Shown one piece after another: positions 60,312 through 64,000 of a stretch of DNA of 64,000 nucleotides. A program made the translations under genes and the position numbers. The DNA is taken from positions 1 through 64,000 of the forward strand of contig CADAQZ010000014.1 of the NCBI GenBank assembly GCA_902790175.1. The letters run 5' to 3'. Under the pieces are notes generated by a model. That model did no database searches and was not told the origin of the DNA. It worked only from the letters and a program-made list of their open reading frames with translations. Source of the stretch: an uncultured Eubacteriales bacterium (GTDB lineage Bacteria; Bacillota; Clostridia; Christensenellales; Aristaeellaceae). The first letter of the stretch is position 1, and every line of letters begins with the position of its first letter.

Positions 60312-61181
60312 ATGAAGAAGTTGATTGTCGTGCTGCTGGCGCTGGCGCTGCTGTGCGCCGCCGGGGCGCAGGCGGAGGTCGGCGCGGCGCTGAGGGTCGT
60401 GAACTGCGAGGAATTCGTCACGCTGCGCGAGGAGCCCGACACCCATGCCGCGGCGCTGGCGCGCGTGCCGCTGGGCGCGCGCGTGGACGAGCTGCACTGG
60501 GCGGAGAACGGCTTTACGTGCGTCAGCTATCGCGGCCGGACCGGTTACGTGCTGTCGGACTACCTGAGGCTTGACGACGACTATTCCGGTACGGAGATTG
60601 ACCTGACCCGCGAACAGCGCTACAACTTCAACCTCTTTCTGTCCAACTTCACCGAGGTCGGCTTCCCGCAGCGCACCGGCTGCTTTGACGCGAGCTGGGT
60701 GGACGAGGCGGTGCTGACGGATTTCGCCGTCGAGCACTGCTGGTTCAATCGAAAGAAGCAACTGGAGTGGGGCGAGTACTTTGGCGGCAACAACGTGCGC
60801 CTGCCGGAGGACCAGATCGTGCCCGTCGTGAAGAAGTACTTTGGGCTGAAGATCAAGCCGAGCCACGACCTGGCTTACATCGACTACAAAAAGGGCTATT
60901 ACTACTGGGAGGAGACCGGCGGGCACATCTCCGACGGCTTTGCCTGCCTGAGCAACGTCGAGGCGCTGGGCGGCGGGCGCTACTGCGTGCGCTTTGACGT
61001 CTACGGCATGGGCGAGGACTGGGACAACGACGTGTGCTACTACGACAGCAGCGCCGCCGACGCGGCCTATCCGACCTATGACTACGCGCCCACGGGCCGC
61101 GCCGTGATCGACGTCGGCTCCAGCGGCCTGAACGACCGCAGCGGCTGGCGGCTGGTGCGCTATGCGATCACCGGCGACTGA
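60312..61181 (+). CDS. Secreted SH3-domain protein
   Basis: A 289-residue exported protein built like the one at 2348. Signal peptide at 1-22 (KKLIVVLLALALLCAAGAQAE), SH3-like domain at about 27-85 (VNCEEFVTLREEPDT, LARVPLGARVDELHWAENGFTCVSYRGRTGYVLSDYL), and a 200-residue C-terminal domain of unknown type with aromatic-rich strands (KKGYYYWEETGGHISDGFACL, GDGEDWDNDVCYY-like) . ATG at 60312 is about nine bases after GGAGGAG. Probable cell-wall binding or sensing role, inferred from the SH3 domain only. Confidence 0.78.
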   Translation: MKKLIVVLLALALLCAAGAQAEVGAALRVVNCEEFVTLREEPDTHAAALARVPLGARVDELHWAENGFTCVSYRGRTGYVLSDYLRLDDDYSGTEIDLTREQRYNFNLFLSNFTEVGFPQRTGCFDASWVDEAVLTDFAVEHCWFNRKKQLEWGEYFGGNNVRLPEDQIVPVVKKYFGLKIKPSHDLAYIDYKKGYYYWEETGGHISDGFACLSNVEALGGGRYCVRFDVYGMGEDWDNDVCYYDSSAADAAYPTYDYAPTGRAVIDVGSSGLNDRSGWRLVRYAITGD

Positions 61182-61208
61182 ACGCCCTGTGCGCGATAGA
61201 TGGCGATT

Positions 61209-61250
61209 CCCCGCCTTTGCCGAGAAAACGGCAGGGGCGGGGATTTCTTT
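61209..61250 (+). terminator. Terminator of secreted SH3 gene
   Basis: CCCCGCC...GCCG (61209-61222) pairs with CGGC...GGGGCGGGG (61229-61242), with a small bulge, then TTTCTTT. Confidence 0.7.
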
Positions 61251-61260
61251 CGCACCGTCC

Positions 61261-61289
61261 TTGTGAAACCGCTCGCTCTGTGTTATAAT
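61261..61289 (+). promoter_or_regulatory. Promoter of zapA-U32 unit
   Basis: TTGTGA (61261-61266), 17 bases, TGT-TATAAT (-10 at 61284-61289). Confidence 0.78.
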
Positions 61290-61323
61290 CATTTTGGATT
61301 GACAGGATCATCGGAGGTTTATT

Positions 61324-61599
61324 ATGGAAAAGATCAGGACCACCGTACGCATCGCCGGCAAGGAGTACACCATCGCCAGCTACGACACCGAGGAGTACGT
61401 GAACCGCGTGGCGGACTGGGTGAACCGCCGCATGGAGGAGCTGGGGGCGGCCACGAAGCTGCCCGCGGCCCAGCTGGCCGTACTGACGGCGGTGAACGCC
61501 GCGGACGACATGATGAAGAGCCGCGACGAGATCCGCCGCCTGAAGGCGGAGCTGGACGACCTGCGAAACGCCCCGGATGCCGAGAGCAAGGATGAATAA
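61324..61599 (+). CDS. zapA: Cell division protein ZapA
   Basis: A 91-residue FtsZ-ring stabiliser. N-terminal strands KIRTTVRIAGKEYTIASYDTEEYVNRVADWVNRRM form the small globular part; AQLAVLTAVNAADDMMKSRDEIRRLKAELDDL is the coiled coil by which ZapA tetramers bridge FtsZ filaments. Length typical of Firmicutes. Its last eight bases overlap the likely U32 peptidase start, and the zapA-U32 neighbourhood is a common Clostridial pairing. Confidence 0.93.
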   Translation: MEKIRTTVRIAGKEYTIASYDTEEYVNRVADWVNRRMEELGAATKLPAAQLAVLTAVNAADDMMKSRDEIRRLKAELDDLRNAPDAESKDE

Positions 61600-64000
61600 T
61601 CGCCCCATGGAGCTGCTGGCTCCGGCGGGGGATTTCGAGGCCCTGCGCGCCGCGGTACAGAACGGCGCGGATGCCGTGTACCTCGGCGCGGGCGCGTTCA
61701 ATGCCCGCCGCACCGCCGGAAATTTCGACGGCGACGCCCTCGACGAGGCCGTCGCCTATTGCCATACCCGGGGCGTGAAGGTGCACGTGACGCTGAATAC
61801 GCTGGTGCGCGAGGACGAGTTCGACGCGCTCATCGACGCCGTGCGCGCGGTGAACCGCGCCGGGGCCGACGCCGCCATCGTGCAGGACTTCGGCGTGGCG
61901 CGGGCGCTGCGGCAGATCGCGCCGGACATCCAGCTGCACGCCAGCACGCAGATGGCCGTGCACAATCGGCAGGGCGTCGCTTTTTTGCGCGATCAGGGCT
62001 TTGACCGGGCGGTGCTGGCCCGGGAGTTGACGTTTTCGGAGATGGCCGAGTGCGCCCGCGAGGGCATCGAGATCGAGGCCTTCGCGCACGGCGCGCTGTG
62101 CGTGGCCTGCTCCGGCCAGTGCCTGATGTCCAGCCTCGTGGGCGGGCGCAGCGGCAACCGCGGCCTGTGCGCGCAACCCTGCCGCCTGCCGTGGCGACTG
62201 GACGACCGGGCCGGATGCCTGCTGTCCACGCGCGACCTGTGCGGCATCGCGGACCTCGCGCGGCTTTGGGACGCGGGCGTCGCCAGCCTCAAGATCGAAG
62301 GGCGGCTCAAGCGCGCGGAGTACGTGGCCGTGACCGTGGCGGCCTATCGCCGCGCGCTCGACGCGCTCGACGAGGGCCGCGCGATCGACCTCGACGGGGA
62401 GCGCGCCGAACTGGCGCAGATGTTCAACCGCGGCGGTTTCACGCGCGGCTACGGCCCGGGCGTGTCCGAGAGCGATTTGATGTATCCCGAGCGTCCGAAC
62501 CACATCGGCGTGCGGGTGGGCGCGTGTCGCCGCGACGGCGAGGTGACGCTGGATGCGGACGTGTTGGCCGGGGACGCGCTGGCGCTGCGGGGCCGGGGCG
62601 AGGATATGCCGGTGAAGCTGTCGGGCGCGGCGGGCGAGCGCGTGCGCTGTCCGCAGGCCAGGCGAGGCGACGGGCTGTTCCGGCTCGTCAGCGAGGCGCA
62701 GATGAAGGCCGCCCGCGAGAGCTTCCGCGGCGAAAAACGGCAGGCGCCCGTCACCGCGAAGGCCACGCTGCGCGTCGGGCAGCCCGCGCTCTTGGAGGTC
62801 ACCGACGGCGTGCACACCTCGCAGGCCGCTGGGGAGGTCGTCGAGGCGGCGACGGGCCGCGGCCTCGACAGCGCGCGCGTGATCGCCCAGCTGCAGAAGA
62901 CCGGCGGCACGCCCTACAGGTTGGAGCGGGTGGCGCTGGACGCGGACGCGAACGCCTTTTGTCCGGCCTCGCTGCTGAACGCGCTGCGGCGCGACGCGCT
63001 GGCGGCGCTGGACGCGGCCCGCACGGCGGTGGAGCGGGAAGAACGGCCGTATGACGCCGAGGCCGACGCGGCGATACTTGAAGCGACCTTCAAGGACCAA
63101 GGCGCGCAATCCCAAAGCCTTCCCCTCTGGGGAAGGTGTCCCGGCGCAGCCGGGACGGAGGGAGTTCCCCTCCTCCTCGCCCAGTCCCCGGACCCGCGCC
63201 AGCTCGAAGCCGCGTTGGCATGCGGTGCGGACGTCGCCGTGTTCGCCCCGGCCGACCTGCGGCCCGGGGCGCTGGAGCAGATCGACCTGGCCGCGCTTTC
63301 TCGCAGAGGTCGCGTGGGACTGGCGGTCCCGGCGGTGACGACGGCCCGGGCGCTGGACGCGCTGAACGCGTGGGCGCTCGAAAACCGCGATTCCATCGAA
63401 ATCACGTTCCTCTCGAACGTCGGCCAGCTGGGCCTTCAGTGGCCCGGGATTCGGGCGGGGGACTTCCTGCTGAACGTCGGAAGCCGCGCGTCGGAAGCGC
63501 AGCTGGCGGCATGGGGGCTGGAGCGCTTCACGCCGTCGGTGGAGCTGAACGCGGGGCAGCTGCACCGGCTTGGCGGGCGCATGGACCTGGTGATGTGGGG
63601 CCGCATCCCGCTGATGCACCTGCGGCACTGTCCGCTGCGCGCGGCGAAAGGCATGAGGGGAAGACACGCCGACTGCCGCCACTGCGACGCCTGCCCGCCC
63701 GCCGAGCGCCTGGACGGCAGGACGCTCGTGGACCGCAAGGGCGTGGCCTTTCCACTGCGGCGGCTGGCCATGGAGGGCGGGGAGTCGGGCGGCTGCGTCG
63801 TGCAGGTGCTGAACTCCGCGCCGCTGATGCCGCTGCGCCGCCTGGATCGGCTGCCCCGGGCCGGGGGCTGGCGGCTGCTGCTGAATCCCGGCGAGCCGAC
63901 CGAAGCCGTTGTGCGGATCTACCGCGCCGCGCTGGACGGGGAGGACTTCCGGGTCCTGCCGGAGTGGGAGATCATCGAGAACATGAACACCACGACCGGG
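61592..64000 (+). CDS. U32-family peptidase, 3' end beyond the window, with in-frame repeat insertion
   Basis: At least 803 codons, cut off by the window end at the family's NTTTG motif. It begins MELLAPAGDFEALRAAVQNGADAVYLG. The U32 signature EAFAHGALCVACSGQC is at about residues 160-178, followed by SGNRGLCAQPCRLPW and the iron-sulfur-type cysteines; a second half (about 510-720) has the CPLRAAKGMRG...CRHCDAC cysteine cluster seen in long U32 proteins such as those making 5-hydroxycytidine (RlhA/TrhP type). Start at 61592 (ATG inside zapA) or 61607 (five codons later) is unresolved. At 63112-63167 a palindromic intergenic repeat is read in frame as SLPLWGRCPGAAGTEG. Confidence 0.9.
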   Translation, partial: MNNRPMELLAPAGDFEALRAAVQNGADAVYLGAGAFNARRTAGNFDGDALDEAVAYCHTRGVKVHVTLNTLVREDEFDALIDAVRAVNRAGADAAIVQDFGVARALRQIAPDIQLHASTQMAVHNRQGVAFLRDQGFDRAVLARELTFSEMAECAREGIEIEAFAHGALCVACSGQCLMSSLVGGRSGNRGLCAQPCRLPWRLDDRAGCLLSTRDLCGIADLARLWDAGVASLKIEGRLKRAEYVAVTVAAYRRALDALDEGRAIDLDGERAELAQMFNRGGFTRGYGPGVSESDLMYPERPNHIGVRVGACRRDGEVTLDADVLAGDALALRGRGEDMPVKLSGAAGERVRCPQARRGDGLFRLVSEAQMKAARESFRGEKRQAPVTAKATLRVGQPALLEVTDGVHTSQAAGEVVEAATGRGLDSARVIAQLQKTGGTPYRLERVALDADANAFCPASLLNALRRDALAALDAARTAVEREERPYDAEADAAILEATFKDQGAQSQSLPLWGRCPGAAGTEGVPLLLAQSPDPRQLEAALACGADVAVFAPADLRPGALEQIDLAALSRRGRVGLAVPAVTTARALDALNAWALENRDSIEITFLSNVGQLGLQWPGIRAGDFLLNVGSRASEAQLAAWGLERFTPSVELNAGQLHRLGGRMDLVMWGRIPLMHLRHCPLRAAKGMRGRHADCRHCDACPPAERLDGRTLVDRKGVAFPLRRLAMEGGESGGCVVQVLNSAPLMPLRRLDRLPRAGGWRLLLNPGEPTEAVVRIYRAALDGEDFRVLPEWEIIENMNTTTG
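63112..63167 (+). repeat. Double-hairpin palindromic element, copy 3, inside U32 gene
   Basis: Hairpin 1 CCTTCCCC (63118-63125) with GGGGAAGG (63129-63136); hairpin 2 TCCCGGC (63139-63145) with GCCGGGA (63149-63155); then CGGAGGGAG. It keeps the reading frame, adding roughly 18 residues between two conserved halves. Confidence 0.85.

Overview
The window is 64 kb of GC-rich, gene-dense chromosome from a Gram-positive anaerobe. Single-membrane cell-wall genes (ddl, murF), an ECF transporter S component, a 4Fe-4S L-serine dehydratase, ZapA next to a U32 peptidase, an RsfA-like SANT-domain protein and strong AGGAGG ribosome sites all point to Clostridia. A high-GC gut lineage (Christensenellales or Oscillospirales-like) is my best guess, from gene content only. 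I see no prophage, IS transposase, CRISPR array, rRNA or tRNA gene. Most lone genes have a readable sigma-A promoter and a long perfect hairpin terminator.

Layout. 1-2.2 kb (minus): rimM-trmD-rplS, with trmD carrying an extra C-terminal domain. 2.3-8 kb (plus): secreted SH3 protein, APC permease, ACT/UPF0210 pair, GNAT enzyme. 8-15.3 kb: a GH94 phosphorylase with a palindromic operator, a 1386-residue surface protein, a cupin. 15.5-24.6 kb (plus): probable pantothenate transporter plus coaX, recD2-comF, an rRNA methyltransferase, then a cytoplasmic xylan set (GH67, GH10) and a Nudix enzyme. 24.7-31.3 kb: secreted beta-helix protein, a broken O-acetylhomoserine sulfhydrylase, an acyl-CoA ligase with its XRE-cupin regulator, serine dehydratase. 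31.3-37.3 kb (minus): a lower-ligand cobalamin assembly operon (cobT, cobU, cobS, a second cobU-like gene, a phosphatase, cobO) behind trmB and an NlpC/P60 protein. No corrin-ring genes are present, so this looks like corrinoid salvage. 37.5-49.7 kb: two small genes, then on minus leuS, secG, rsmI, an isochorismatase-like gene, an Rmt/FmrO-type 16S rRNA methyltransferase, a divergent tgt, rsmH, trpS, an acetyltransferase-like protein and a BI-1 protein. 49.9-64 kb: ddl-murF, a ferritin-like protein, ftsH, nagA, malic enzyme, SANT protein, nucleotidyltransferase, secreted SH3 protein, zapA and a U32 peptidase cut by the window end.

The most unusual feature is repeat biology. Intergenic arrays of tandem 7-mers (families AGAGTGG, GGAATGA, GGAGTAG) recur at about ten places, and at five of them the array overlaps or supplies the stop codon of the gene before it. 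A second element, two adjacent hairpins ending in CGGATGAGG, lies between genes twice and once inside the U32 peptidase frame. A third, head-to-head element (GTCATCCTGAGCG) occurs twice. The protein-level highlights are the chromosomal Rmt-like methyltransferase, the ferritin-like protein with a complete E/ExxH/E/ExxH ligand set, the TrmD fusion and the SecG with a long acidic repeat tail.
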